Shown: positions 32,873-43,711, numbered from the stretch's first letter. The stretch: DNA of 64,000 bases from Chionoecetes opilio (GCA_016584305.1 JACEEZ010023716.1:352811-416810); one strand, 5' to 3'. Translations and numbers: made by a program. Notes: generated by a model not told the origin, from the letters alone.

Positions 32873-33659
32873 GTTGTATCTATTTATCTCCCTGTGTTCT
32901 TCCCCCCCCCCGGTGAATTCCGGCCTTTCCCCCGGAACTCCCGCTCCCCAGGGGAAACCGAGGCCTTTTTAACCCCCGGACCTGCCACCCCCCCCGAGCC
33001 CGGGGGGGGTGGTGGTGGTGGAAGGGGTCCGCCACACCCTCCACCACCACCACCCCCTCACAGTTGAAGGGGAACTCTCCAGATGAAAATGCCCAACTCT
33101 TTTGCTAAGGGATGGTGGTTGTGGTGGTAGAGAGTAGTGGTAGTGGTGTGTGGGGGTGTATAGTTTATTATTAGTATGTATAGTAGTATAGTAGTAAAAA
33201 TTTGTGTAGTAGTAGTTGTGGTTTGTTAAGGTTTTTTTAATGAGATAATATTGCTGCACTAGTTCTTTATTTGGGCTAATAAAGAATAAAGAAGTAAAAA
33301 AAAAAATCAATAAACCCTGGATAAGCCAAAACCAATTTGGGGGGGAAAGGGGGGATCGCAATATCCATATTTGGGTTTTTAGGGGGTGTCGGTTGTCCCC
33401 TCATAGGAAGGGGCGTCTTCGGGGAAAACGTGTTCAAAACAAAATTTTAAATTGTACATCTGTAGAAAGAAATGATTTTTTTTACGGGTTGGTATTGTCA
33501 TAGGCAGGTAATTTCACTGTAAAACATGGGACGGAGCCACAAGGGAGAGTCCCACACCAGAGGGGGGGAGGGTACCTGGGAAAACACGGGCCGGCCAACA
33601 GTTCGTGGCTCACAAAACCCGCATGTGCCGAAATAGATTTTTGGGATATCAGAGGCTTG

Positions 33660-34110
33660 TTCAAGGCAAAACGGCGTTTCGGGTTTATCAAGGGTTTGGT
33701 TTAACAAAGGGTTTGGTTTACAAGGTTCGGTTTAGCAGTTCGGTTTAACAAGTTCGGTTTTTTTCAGGTGGTTTAAAAAGGGCGTTTATCAAGGGTTGGT
33801 TTATCAAGGGTTTGGTTTAAAAAGGTTCGGTTTATCGAGGTTCGGTTTTTCGAGGTTCGGTTTATCGAGGTTCGGTTTTTTCGGGTTCGGGTTTAACAAG
33901 GTTGGGTTTTCGAGGTTCGGTTACGGGTTCGGTTTTTCGAGGTCGGTTTTAACAAAGGGTTGTTTATCAAGGTTCGGTTTTTAAGGTTCGGTTTTTTCAA
34001 TTCGGTGTTTAAAGGTTCGGTTTAACAAGGTTCGGTTTTCAAGGTTCGGTTTATCAAGGGTTTGGTTTAACAAATTTTGGTTTAAAGGTTTGGTTTTTCA
34101 AGGGTTTTAA
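33660..34110. repeat. 17-bp minisatellite AAGGTTCGGTTTATCAA
   Basis: About 25 irregular copies of a unit such as GGTTCGGTTTATCGA. A second piece of the left flank (ATATCAGAGGCTT) reappears at about 34155, so the array lies inside a local duplication. Confidence 0.88.
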
Positions 34111-34300
34111 AATTTTATTGATAAAAGAGGAGGAAGAGGAGGGGGAAAAGGGGGTATATCAGAGGCTTTTTTCGAAAGGGAACACGGCTTCGGTTTATCG
34201 GGGTTTCTGTAGGTTTTTCATTGATTTTTTTTTTTAAGGGGAGCTTACCATAGTAGATTTAGTTATTATGACACCCTCACACACACCTCCCCCCAAACAG

Positions 34301-34427
34301 CTCAGCCTGGTGCGAAGGGTGTGCGAGTGTCCCCCCTCACGCTCCAGCCCCCTCGCCCTCGCCATGGCTCGCCTCCTCACATCCCCGGTCCTCAGCGACA
34401 TGATCTTCGTCGTGGTGCCTCCCCAAG
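34301..34427 (+). CDS. BTB gene exon 13 (start of BTB2)
   Basis: Acceptor CCCCAAACAG and donor G|GTCAGT, 127 nt, phase 0 to 1. Encodes LSLVRRVCECPPSRSSPLAL and ends PVLSDMIFVVVPPQ, the first strand of a BTB domain (residues 680-687). The domain breaks off into the insertion of exon 14. Confidence 0.94.
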
Positions 34428-34529
34428 GTCAGTCCCCTCGTCTGACCTGACCTTGTTGATCTATTGTAGTGTTTGTTCATGAGGGTTAAGTGAGAGAGAT
34501 TGATTGATTGATTGTTTGTTTATTAACAT

Positions 34530-34984
34530 TATATTTACAAAACAAGTTATTAACATTTATAGGTGTAAATCTTGTCCATTGAGCTCGTGGCTCCTTATGG
34601 ACGCTAGGCACTACTGGTTAGCTAGAGCAGTCGTCAATACGGGAAATACAATTACTAGTATAAAAAGTAGTAGTAGTAGTAGTAGTAGTAGTGTTGTAAT
34701 AAAAAAATAAAAAAAAATAGTAATAATAACAATATAATAAAATAATAATAATAATAACAATAACAATATCAGTAATATTTGTAGTAGCAATAATACTAAT
34801 ACTAATATTATATTAAGTAGGTGGTTAGTAGTAGTAGTAGTAGTAGTAGTAATAGTAGTAGTAGTAGTAGCAGTAGTAGTAGTAGTAGTGGTGGTAGTAG
34901 AATAATAATAATAATAATCGTACTAAAAATGATAATAAATAATAATAATAACAACAACAATTAACAACAATAATAATAATAATG

Positions 34985-35045
<61 letters not shown>

Positions 35046-35460
35046 CAACTGCTATGAATGACACCACAATATGGATGTTCTAATAAGACTGCTGCAGGGC
35101 ACTCTGTAATTACAATTGTATCAAACTGTAGGAGTCTTAGTATGCACTTTTTAATTGTAGTTTAACTTGTAATTTAAATGAGTGAAAGGGTCTGGTTTTA
35201 CTATCTAGTGGCGCTTCATTCCAGAGTTTAGAGCCTCTGAATATGACGCTGTGTTGGGCAGGACTGGTTCTACATAAGGGGATTTTTAGATTGTTTGTGA
35301 GTCTTGTTTGGACGTTGGTGTGTGTAGCATACTCAAAACCATCATTAATTTCATAAATATTTAAGCATTTATAAACGAACATAATAGTTTGATATGTAAT
35401 TCTATTCTGTACTTTTAAAAGTTGAAGATCACGGAGCATGGGAGCTGTATGTGCCAACCT
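34530..35460 (-). mobile_element. LINE 3' end with reverse-transcriptase C-terminal fragment
   Basis: The minus strand 35457-35140 encodes the C-terminal domain of a non-LTR reverse transcriptase (TYQTIMFVYKCLNIYEI, then FRGSKLWNEAPLD). Downstream on that strand comes a 3' region with (TTA)n and (CTA)n repeats. 5'-truncated, in intron 13. Confidence 0.78.
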
Positions 35461-35555
35461 ATCACATCCTCACAGAAGCCTTAGTAATTTTTTTGGGGCT
35501 GATGAATAATTGATCAATATGAGTCTTATAGTATATATAGAGAAAGACATGTGAG

Positions 35556-35637
35556 AGAGTGACAGTTAGAGAGAGAGAGAGAGATGTGAGAGATATGAGA
35601 GAGAGAGAGGAGACAGAGAAGAGAGAGACAGAGAAAA

Positions 35638-35668
<31 letters not shown>

Positions 35669-35692
35669 CACAGAGAGAGAGAGAGAGAGATG
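35556..35692. repeat. (GA)n / GAGACAGA microsatellite
   Basis: GA repeats with GACAGA variants, about 50 bp upstream of exon 14. Confidence 0.92.
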
Positions 35693-35739
35693 GTAAAGTA
35701 TTAACTATATTCTTTAACATAACACTCGTGGTTTTCCAG

Positions 35740-36631
35740 ATGACGAGATCTCCTCTTCCTCCAGCCAAGAAGACCTTCACACCACAGAGACCCACACCAC
35801 CAACACCTCTAGCAGCGAAGGGCCACACCATAACACCCCCCCCAAGACAGGCCCCCCACAACCCCCCTCCACCACTGCCTCACCCCTCCCCAAGGTCTCC
35901 TCTGTGGTGCGCCAGGTGAAAAAGTCGCTCAGCCTCGACCACCGACCGTCAGCGCGCGTCACCATGCCCGCACACGCTTACAGCCTGGACTGTGATGCCC
36001 TAGGGTGTGATGTCGAGGGGAGACAGTGTGGCACCACCAGGACCGGCGGCACGTGTGATGGTAGCGTTAAGGCGTCACAGGCCAGGGCGGAACGGGCAGG
36101 GAGAAATGAAGGGAGGGGCAAGGCGACTCCCCTCCCTGCGAACTGTGATAGTAGTGTGACGGAACTCTCTAAAGCGGAACATGCGGCTTGCGTAGCGGGT
36201 GTAGGGCAGAACGTACAGGACCCAGGGAAGTGTGCCGCCCCGGAGGGATGTAAAGCCACCGGGGAACCTTGTGTGTGCGGCAGGGGGGAGGGGGGGGAGG
36301 GGAAGGCTCTGGAGGGGGTCGGGAAGAGAGAAACGGAAAGGCAATCAAAACAGAGTGACGAGCAGAAAACAGAGGCGGAGGGAGGGAAGACTTCGGAGAG
36401 GAAAGGAAGACTCGCCAAGATGCCAAATATAGTTATGGAGGATGGCGTCACCTCCCCCTCCCGCCCCCCTGAGCCCCCCGCCACCCCTGCACTGGGGGGG
36501 AAGGAGGGGAAGGGTGCGGGGGGGTCAGGGTGGGAGGGGGTGGAGCTGAGGGCGCACAGGGTGGTGGTGGCGGCGCGCTGTGAGTGGTTCCGGCGCGCCC
36601 TGCTGTCGGGCATGAGGGAGGCTATTGACAG
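35740..36631 (+). CDS. BTB gene exon 14 (BTB2 insertion and second strand)
   Basis: Acceptor GTTTTCCAG and donor AG|GTGAGC, 892 nt, phase 1 to 2; the largest exon. It begins DDEISSSSSQEDLHTTETHT, a Ser/Thr/acidic stretch, then a basic patch (VRQVKKSLSLDHRPSARV), then about 200 residues of low-complexity charged sequence. It ends VELRAHRVVVAARCEWFRRA and LLSGMREAID, the second strand and first helices of BTB2. The insertion spans residues about 688-958. Confidence 0.94.
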
Positions 36632-36717
36632 GTGAGCAAAGCAAGGCTGGGACGGGCCAGGAATCTATTATTTATTTGTATTTATTTTTTTTATTCTATT
36701 TTTTTATTTCTTTAGTA

Positions 36718-36787
36718 CAGGAGAACCTCATTTAACCGGCATTTAAAACAACGGCAGCCTCAAAACAACGGCACTAATTGACCCAGG

Positions 36788-36844
<57 letters not shown>

Positions 36845-37196
36845 CACTGATAAACTCTGGAACTCTCTTCCTGTTTCTATTTTTCCACTTTCCTATGACT
36901 TAAATCTTTTCAAAAGAAGAGTAACAAGACACCTCCCGAACTAAATTGGCTCACCCCTCTTTTTTTATTTTATTCTCTGACTGTTTTCTTTATAGGGACT
37001 GCCAACTAAGCGGGCTTTGTGTTACCCATTTTTGTTGTGCCCTTGGCCAGTTCCTTGTGACGGGGGGGGGGAAAAAAAAAAAAAAAAAAAAAGGGATTTT
37101 GGGGGATTCCATAAGAGTAACTCTCAAAACAACGGCAAAATGAGTTATCCAGCATGCGCTCCCCCCCGAGGGTGCCGGATAAATGAGGTTCTCCTG
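36718..37196. mobile_element. Tigger-like element interrupted by a LINE fragment
   Basis: Ends CAGGAGAACCTCATTTAACC and, inverted, GGATAAATGAGGTTCTCCTG are pogo/Tigger-type. TA flanks it at 36716-36717 and 37197-37198. The interior holds poly-T and a LINE reverse-transcriptase tail. Confidence 0.88.
36845..36952 (+). mobile_element. LINE reverse-transcriptase C-terminal fragment inside the Tigger-like element
   Basis: FTDKLWNSLPVSIF followed by DLNLFKRRVTRHLPN matches the typical end of arthropod LINE reverse transcriptases. Preceded by a 50-base T run. Confidence 0.75.
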
Positions 37197-37506
37197 TATT
37201 TCTATATATATTTTTTTTTTTTTTTTTTTTTATTTATGTTTATTTAATTATTTTTATATATTTTTTTTTTTCTGGACGGGGGCAATTTTTTTTTTATTGA
37301 TTAGTATTTATTTTTATTAGTTATTTTTTATCTCTTTATAGTATTTATATATATATTTTTATTTTTTTTATTTATTATTATCTTTCAGTTCTTTTTCAAT
37401 CACAACTAGGCAACAAAAGATGGCCTTTAGTATTCCTTCCCCTCACCTCATTAACTCACTCTCATTTTTCTCTCATCTGACCCCTGACCTGACCTCTCTT
37501 CCCCAG

Positions 37507-37642
37507 GTGCATTGTGGTCCACGGCTGCAGCGTCCACACCTTCCAGCTCCTCCTCCACTTCCTGTACGCGGGGCATGTGGACTGCTCCGCCCTGCCGCCC
37601 GACCACCTGGTGGATCTCCTCGTGCTGGCGGATCACTATGGG
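37507..37642 (+). CDS. BTB gene exon 15 (BTB2 core)
   Basis: Acceptor CTTCCCCAG and donor GGG|GTGCGT, 136 nt, phase 2 to 0. CIVVHGCSVHTFQLLLHFLY and AGHVDCSALP are the strand and helices of a BTB domain; LVDLLVLADHYG is the conserved closing helix. Confidence 0.97.
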
Positions 37643-37889
37643 GTGCGTGGTGTGGGTGTGGGTGTGTGGGGGTGCGTGTGTGTGTGTGTGCGTGTGTGTG
37701 TCGCTGTTCTGTTTGCCGAGTTAGCTGTGGTGTGTGCAAAGACAATGCCGGGAAAGAATGAAATGAATGAAGTGAATGAAAGAATAAGATAGAATGAGAA
37801 TGAGAGACTTTCTTATAAACATAATTGATAACTCTCCATCATATCTTTCTTCTCTCTCTTCCTCCTGGTGGTGGTGGATGTGGATGTAG

Positions 37890-38000
37890 GTGGATGCCCT
37901 CAAGCTCTTGGTGGAGTCCGGCCTGGAGCAGCACGTGGATGATGACTCCGTGGTGCCGCTGCTCACCGTGGCGCACCACTGCAACGCCGCGCACCTCAAG
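37890..38000 (+). CDS. BTB gene exon 16
   Basis: Acceptor GGATGTAG and donor AAG|GTACTG, 111 nt, phase 0 to 0. VDALKLLVESGLEQHVDDDS and VVPLLTVAHHCNAAHLK resemble the end of BTB and the first BACK-type helices. Confidence 0.96.
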
Positions 38001-38035
38001 GTACTGGCCTGTGGCGGGCTGTGTGTGTGGGTGTG

Positions 38036-38924
38036 TGTGTGTGTGTTGACAAATGTGTTCTTTCTAGAGTGTTGATATATATTGATGTGTTGTGGTGTGT
38101 GGTGTCAGGAGGCGTGTGTGTGTGTGTGTGTTTGAAAATTGTCTTTCTAAGTGTTGATATATATTGATGTGTTGTGGTGTGTGGTGTCAGAGGTGTTGTG
38201 TGTGTGTTGTGTTGAATATGTTCTTTCTAGAGTGTTGATATATATTGATGTGTTGTGGTGTGTGGTGTCAGGAGGTGTGTGTGTGTGTGTGTGTGTGTGA
38301 CAAATGTGTTCTTTCTAGGTGTTGGTATATATTGATGTGTTGTGGTGTGTGGTGTCAGGAGGTGTGTGTGTGTGTGTGTGTTGACAAATGTGTTCTTTCT
38401 AGAGTGTTGATATATATTGATGTGTTGTGGTGTGTGGTGTCAGGAGGTGTGTGTGTGTTGGGTGTGTGTGTGTGTTGACAAATATGTTCTTTCTAGGGTG
38501 TTGGTATATATTGATGTGTTGTGGTGTGTGTGGTGTGTGGGGTGTGGTGTGTGTGTGTGTGTTGACAAATGTGTTCTTTCTAGAGTGTTGATATATATTG
38601 ATGTGTTGTGGTGTGTGGTGTCAGGAGGTGTGTGTGTGTGTGGTGTCTGGAAGTGTGTGTGTGTGTGTTGATAAATATGTTCTTTCTAGTGTGTTGGTAT
38701 ATATTGATGTGTTGTGGTGTGTGGTGTCAGGAGGTGTGTGTGTGTGTGGTGTCTGGAAGTGTGTGTGTGTGTGTGTGTGCTGACAAATATGTTCTTTCTA
38801 GTTGTTGATATATATTGATGTGTTGTGGTGTGTGGTGTCAGGAGGTGTGTGTATGGGTGTGTTGATAAAAATGTTCTTTCTAGTGTGTTGGTATAATGGT
38901 GTGTTGTCTTTGCGGTGGTGTCAG
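38036..38924 (+). repeat. About 85-bp tandem array containing the exon 17 acceptor
   Basis: About ten units of GT repeat, GACAAATGTGTTCTTTCTAG, GTTGATATATATTGATGTG and GTGGTGTCAGGAGGTGTG. About eight copies carry GTGTCAG followed by GAGGTGTG, the same junction as real exon 17. Each unit also has a TTCTTTCTAG acceptor-like motif. Confidence 0.95.
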
Positions 38925-39037
38925 GAGGTGTGTGTGCATCACTGCGTGGTGAGTGCGGTGGTGTTGGAGGGGGACTCACTCACCCAGCTGCCCGACGACC
39001 TCAGACACCACCTCACCCTGGCCATGGGCAAACACAG
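38925..39037 (+). CDS. BTB gene exon 17
   Basis: Acceptor GTGGTGTCAG and donor AG|GCAAGT, a GC-AG intron. 113 nt, phase 0 to 2. Encodes EVCVHHCVVSAVVLEGDSLT and QLPDDLRHHLTLAMGKH, BACK-like helices. Confidence 0.93.
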
Positions 39038-39054
39038 GCAAGTCACACGCTTAA

Positions 39055-39685
39055 CCCCTTCACGCCCAGATCTTTCCTTTCCTATAAAAAAATATCTGTT
39101 GTGGAGCATAAAAAAACGAAAAGTCACTTAATATACCAAATAAGTTAGTGGACAAGGATACTAAACAGGTCATAGCTATACAATATTGCTTATACAGGTT
39201 GAAGTTCCCAAACTCGGCAACCTCGGGACCAGCGCCGAGCCGAGTATTGAATTTTCCGACTTTTAGAACGTAGATATATTAAGGGGATAAAAAGTCATCC
39301 AACTTCTTCAAAAGGTCAATTTTCTCAGAAATAGTTAACACATTGTTCTTCCTTTTCTTTTCACTTGCACCAGTAGGTGTTCCTGGACGTTTGGGAGCCA
39401 TAATACCAATAACAGACCTGTAGAAGTACACAAAATAACAGTGTACAAATCTACAGTCAAACACCATGACAATACAACAAACAATCGGCGGAGAAACCAA
39501 GCGGTCCTAGTGTTGGTGGCACCAGGGCTGACCGGCAATACGGGGGTTGGGTGTCTGCGTGTTTTGGAAAATCGAACCATACCGAGTGTTTGGGTGGTTG
39601 CCGGTTTGGGAACTTCACCTGTAGTCACTAAAAATCTCAATGGTACCAAATTACAATGGAAAATTACGTTTGGGTCGTGAGCGGG
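39055..39685. mobile_element. piggyBac-type MITE, copy 4, split by a Tigger-like insertion
   Basis: The left part (39055-39194) begins CCCCTTCACGCCCAGATCTT after TTAA at 39051-39054. The right part (39622-39685) resumes at AGTCACTAAAAATC and ends in a degraded terminus. Joined, the two parts match the uninterrupted copies. Confidence 0.9.
39195..39621 (-). mobile_element. Tigger-like deletion derivative nested in the MITE
   Basis: Ends CAGGTTGAAGTTCCCAAACT and, inverted, TTTGGGAACTTCACCTG, with TA at 39193-39194 and 39622-39623. The minus strand encodes MAPKRPGTPTGASEKKRKNN and VLTISEKIDLLKKLDDF, the N-terminus of a Tigger/jerky-type transposase. The catalytic region is absent. Confidence 0.9.
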
Positions 39686-40034
39686 TGTGTACAGCGTTAG
39701 GGTCTGAAATGGATGGGAGTTTTAGTTTTTTGTCTTAGTTTGGGACTCCTTATTATTTGATTTCTAGTTGTGTATGTTTGGTTTTTTGTCGGTGTTAGCT
39801 TAATCAATATAGTTATTCGTCGTTTGTTCTTGTATTGTTATGTTATTTTCCGATATTTAGTGTAGAAGTGGGTTTTTTTGCGTTCTTATGATTTAATTCC
39901 TCTTTTTCTCTGTACTGATGTTTTTTATTGTTTGTTTTTCGCATGGATGAAAAATAAGAAATGTGTCGGCTATTTTCATATCTATAGTATTTAAGTTCTA
40001 TATTATTTAAGTTACTATAGTTATTTGTTCATGA

Positions 40035-40755
40035 TGAGTGTATGTGTAAGTTACATATAGTTATTTAAGTTACATATAGTTATTTAAGTTACATATAGTT
40101 ATTTAAGTTACATATAGTTATTTAAGTTACATATAGTTATTTAAGTTACATATAGTTATTTAAGTTACATATAGTTATTTAAGTTACATATAGTTATTTA
40201 AGTTACATATAGTTATTTAAGTTACATATAGTTATTTAAGTTACATATAGTTATTTAAGTTACATATAGTTATTTAAGTTACATATAGTTATTTAAGTAC
40301 ATATAGGTATTTAAGTTACATTAGTTATTTAAGTATATAGTTATTTTAGTTACATATAGTTATTTAAGTTACATATAGTTATTTAAGTTTACATATAGTT
40401 ATTTAATTTAAACATATAGTTATTTAAGTTACATATAGTATTTTTAAGTTAATATGTTATTTAAGTTACATATAGTTATTTAAGTATACATTATTTAGTT
40501 TTATTTTAAGTTACATATAGTTATTTAAGTTACATATAGTTATTTAAGTTACATATAGTTATTTAAGTTACATATAGTTATTTAAGTTACATATAGTTAT
40601 TTAAGTTACATATAGTTATTTAAGTTACATATAGTTATTTAAGTTACATATAGTTATTTTTCAAAGTGTAGTTGGACATATAGTGTAGTTCTAGAGTTGA
40701 CATAGTTATTTAAGTTACATATAGTTATTTAAGTTACATATAGTTATTTAAGTTG
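40035..40755. repeat. 19-bp minisatellite GTTATTTAAGTTACATATA
   Basis: About 37 copies, with an irregular central part (40290-40500). In intron 17. Confidence 0.96.
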
Positions 40756-41541
40756 TCATCCTATTACTATTATTATGGCCTCAAAACTTTCTTTCCCATT
40801 ATTTTATTTCGTTATTTAAGTCTTATACACCTTCAAAATTCTCTCACAGGTTGAGGATGAGCTTTATTTTTCTCTGATTCCTTATTATTATTATTATTAT
40901 TTTTATTTATTTTTATTTATTTTTAAATTTATCCCTTTTTTTTATTCCTCGCATCAGATGATCAAAAAAAAAAAAGGGTGTCGGGTTATTTCACTTTTCA
41001 TCCTTTTATCTTTTTTTCCCCTTTTTTATTTCTTTAATTAAATTTCTTAGCATCGAATGAAAAAATAAAATAAATGCGTGGTTATTTCGTTTCAATTTTT
41101 TTTTTTTTTTTCCGGCTTAAAGTACCCTTCAAATTCTTCATGTTAATTAGGATGAGCTTTATTTTTTCAATGATTCCTTATTTTTTTGTATATAAACTTC
41201 TTTTTCTTACTTGATTTTTTCCTTTTTTTTTATTTCTCATCAGATGATAAAAATTAAAAAGGATTGTCGTTAAAATTTATCGTTTTTATGTTTGTATTTT
41301 CTCTCCATCACTCATTAAAAAAGGTTTCAGGTATTCAGTTTCCATCCTTCTTATATGTTCTTTTAATCTATTCTCTGCATCACATGATTAAAAAAAAAAA
41401 GGATGTCAGGTTATTTCAGTTTCCATCCTTTTATAGTTTTTTTTTTCTCATCGGACAATAAAAATATATATATATAAAAAATGGTGTCGGATTATTTCGG
41501 TTTTCATATTTTTTTTTTTTTTTTTTTTTTTTTCTCTCCAG

Positions 41542-41671
41542 AATGTGGTCGGGGGCATCGGGAGGAGGTGTTTGTGGGGCGAGGGCTAGGGGGGCGCGAG
41601 GACAGCCCCTCTCCTACTCCTCCACTGACCCCCTCCTAGACGACCCGGCGAGCCTCATCCACCCACTGCAG
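41542..41671 (+). CDS. BTB gene exon 18
   Basis: Acceptor TTTCTCTCCAG and donor CAG|GTAAGA, 130 nt, phase 2 to 0. Encodes a Gly/Arg-rich start (MWSGASGGGVCGARARGARG) and an acidic end (LSYSSTDPLLDDPASLIHPL). The preceding AG from exon 17 completes an arginine codon. Confidence 0.9.
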
Positions 41672-41774
41672 GTAAGACATGTCACGTACACGTCTCCATT
41701 AATTCATACTTGGCATTCTTCCGTTTACTAATTTTTATTTTCTAGGTTAATTTAGTTCTTTTTTTTATCTTTTT

Positions 41775-42262
41775 TTGGGGGGGGCTACAATTTTGGGGGG
41801 GGCTACATTTTTTTTGGGGGGGCTACATTTTTTTGGGGGGCTACATTTTTTTTTTGGGGGGGGCTACATTTTTTTTGGGGGGGGCTACATTTTTTTTTGG
41901 GGGGGGCTACATTTTTTTTGCTGGGGGGCTACATTTTTTGGGGGGCTACATTTGTTTTTTGGGGGGGGCTACATTTTTTTTTTGGGGGGGGGCTACATTT
42001 TTTTTGCTGGGGGGCTACATTTTTGGGGGGGGCTACATTTTTTTTTTGGGGGGGCTACATTTTTTGGGGGGCTACATTTTTTTTGGGGGGGGCTACATTT
42101 TTTTTTGGGGGGGGGCTACATTTTTTTTGGGGGGGGCTACATTTTTTTTTGGGGGGGGGCTACATTTTTTTTTGGGGGGGGGGGCTACATTTTTTTTTGG
42201 GGGGGGGCTACATTTTTTTTTGGGGGGGGCTACATTTTTTTTTTTTTGGGGGGGCTACATTT
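41775..42262 (+). repeat. GGGGGGGCTACATTTTTTTT array
   Basis: About 22 units of a G run of 6-10, CTACA and a T run of 4-12, in intron 18. Dense G runs on the sense strand could form G-quadruplexes. All forward frames are open (GGATFF-type repeats), so the open frames are not genes. Confidence 0.96.
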
Positions 42263-42301
42263 TTTTTTGCACTTTTCCTGTGTGGTGTCTATAGTTGTTT
42301 T

Positions 42302-42407
<106 letters not shown>

Positions 42408-42604
42408 GTCTTCATTCAATAATTCTGACTTGGCATTCTTCCGTTTTCTAATTTTTATTTTTCAGGTTTATTTTTCAGGTTTATTTTCTACTTTAGTTTC
42501 AGTTGTTGTTTTTGTTTGTTTTTTTGACACATTTTTGTTTTTGTTTTTTTCATTTTGCCTGTGTGGTGTCTATAGTTTGTTGTTTATGCTGTTTTTTGTA
42601 AGTA

Positions 42605-42745
<141 letters not shown>

Positions 42746-42850
42746 TTAACCACATTCTCTCTGTCCCTCTCTCTCACCCACAACCACATCCTCTCTCTCC
42801 CTCTATTTCCATCATCTCTTTCTCTCTCTCCCTCCCTCTCTCTCCCCCAG

Positions 42851-43066
42851 CAGTGTGGCCTATGCGAGGACGCCCCAGGGGCAGGGGAGGGCAGCGGCGG
42901 CGGTCCCAGCAGGCTCGAGGCAGTGGTGCAGCAGCTGAGGGAGGTGGTCGGGGAGCAGGTTCCTCGCGCCACACTCATTCAGATCACACTGGCCGCCGAT
43001 TATGACCTGAACCGCGCCCTTAACTTCTTCTTCACCTCCTCCTCCTCCTCCTCCTCCTCCTCTTAG
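42851..43066 (+). CDS. BTB gene exon 19 (last; UBA-like segment and poly-Ser)
   Basis: Acceptor CTCCCCCAG followed at once by CAG, so a NAGNAG site. 216 nt, phase 0, stop TAG at 43064-43066. Encodes QCGLCEDAPGAGEGSGGGPS, then two helices, LEAVVQQLREVV and LIQITLAADYDLNRALNFFF, a UBA/CUE-like pattern. The last ten residues (FT then nine S) come mainly from a TCC repeat, so tail length is likely polymorphic. Confidence 0.95.
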   Translation, partial: QCGLCEDAPGAGEGSGGGPSRLEAVVQQLREVVGEQVPRATLIQITLAADYDLNRALNFFFTSSSSSSSSS

Positions 43067-43144
43067 TGTGTGGAAGGTAGAGGTTAGGTCAGTGAGTGTG
43101 TGTGTGTGTGTGTGGGTGTGTGTGTGGTGTGTGGGGGTGTGTGG

Positions 43145-43235
43145 GGTTAATCTTCACCTCCTCCTCCTCCTCCTCCTCCTCCTCCTCCTCTGCCTCCTCC
43201 TAGTGTGGAAGGGCTAGAGGTTAGGTCAGTGAGTG
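43145..43235 (+). pseudogene. Duplicate of the end of exon 19 and its 3' flank
   Basis: CTTCACCTCC with a longer (TCC)n run, then TAGTGTGGAAGG, TAGAGGTTAGGTCAGTGAGT and GT repeats parallels 43025-43110. Weaker echoes follow near 43475 and 43715. Confidence 0.88.
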
Positions 43236-43239
43236 TGTG

Positions 43240-43246
43240 TGGTTGT

Positions 43247-43300
<54 letters not shown>

Positions 43301-43490
43301 TTGATTTAATGCCAAAAAAGTGGGGAATGTGCCTGACATCAGAGGTCATATGGCACTATGACAAAGCATTAAAAGGGGAGGAGTTGTAGAAAAATAGTGA
43401 AACGGTGAGGGAAATGTGGTGTGTGTGTGTTTGGGTGTGTGTGTGTTGTGTGTGTGTGTGTGTGTGTGTTAATCTCCACTCCTCTCCTTC
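43240..43490. repeat. (GT)n blocks around a dispersed repeat
   Basis: (GT)n at 43250-43299, then TTGATTTAATGCCAAAAAAG with GGTCATATGGCACTATG (dispersed family D), then more GT. Confidence 0.85.
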
Positions 43491-43503
43491 CTCCTACAGA
43501 CTA

Positions 43504-43711
43504 TTTTTTTTAACGAGGCGAAATTTCCATTCTATCTTAAGGTCTCATGCTTAAAATGATGCCTCTGTTTACCTGATAATAGGGTTAACTATGATAAAAT
43601 ACAACTGACATTAAGAAGAAGCGTAGTATTCCCTTCTCCTGGCATCAAATATCAGTCAGTAAGCAGCAAGGGGGCAGGATTTTTTGCCTCGTTAAAAAAA
43701 CTGAGTATAGT
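43504..43711. mobile_element. MITE family 2, copy 1
   Basis: Ends TTTTTTTTAACGAGGCGAAA and, inverted, TTTTTTGCCTCGTTAAAAAA. Copies also at 44354-44587 and 52805-52978. About 210 bp, non-coding. Confidence 0.88.
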
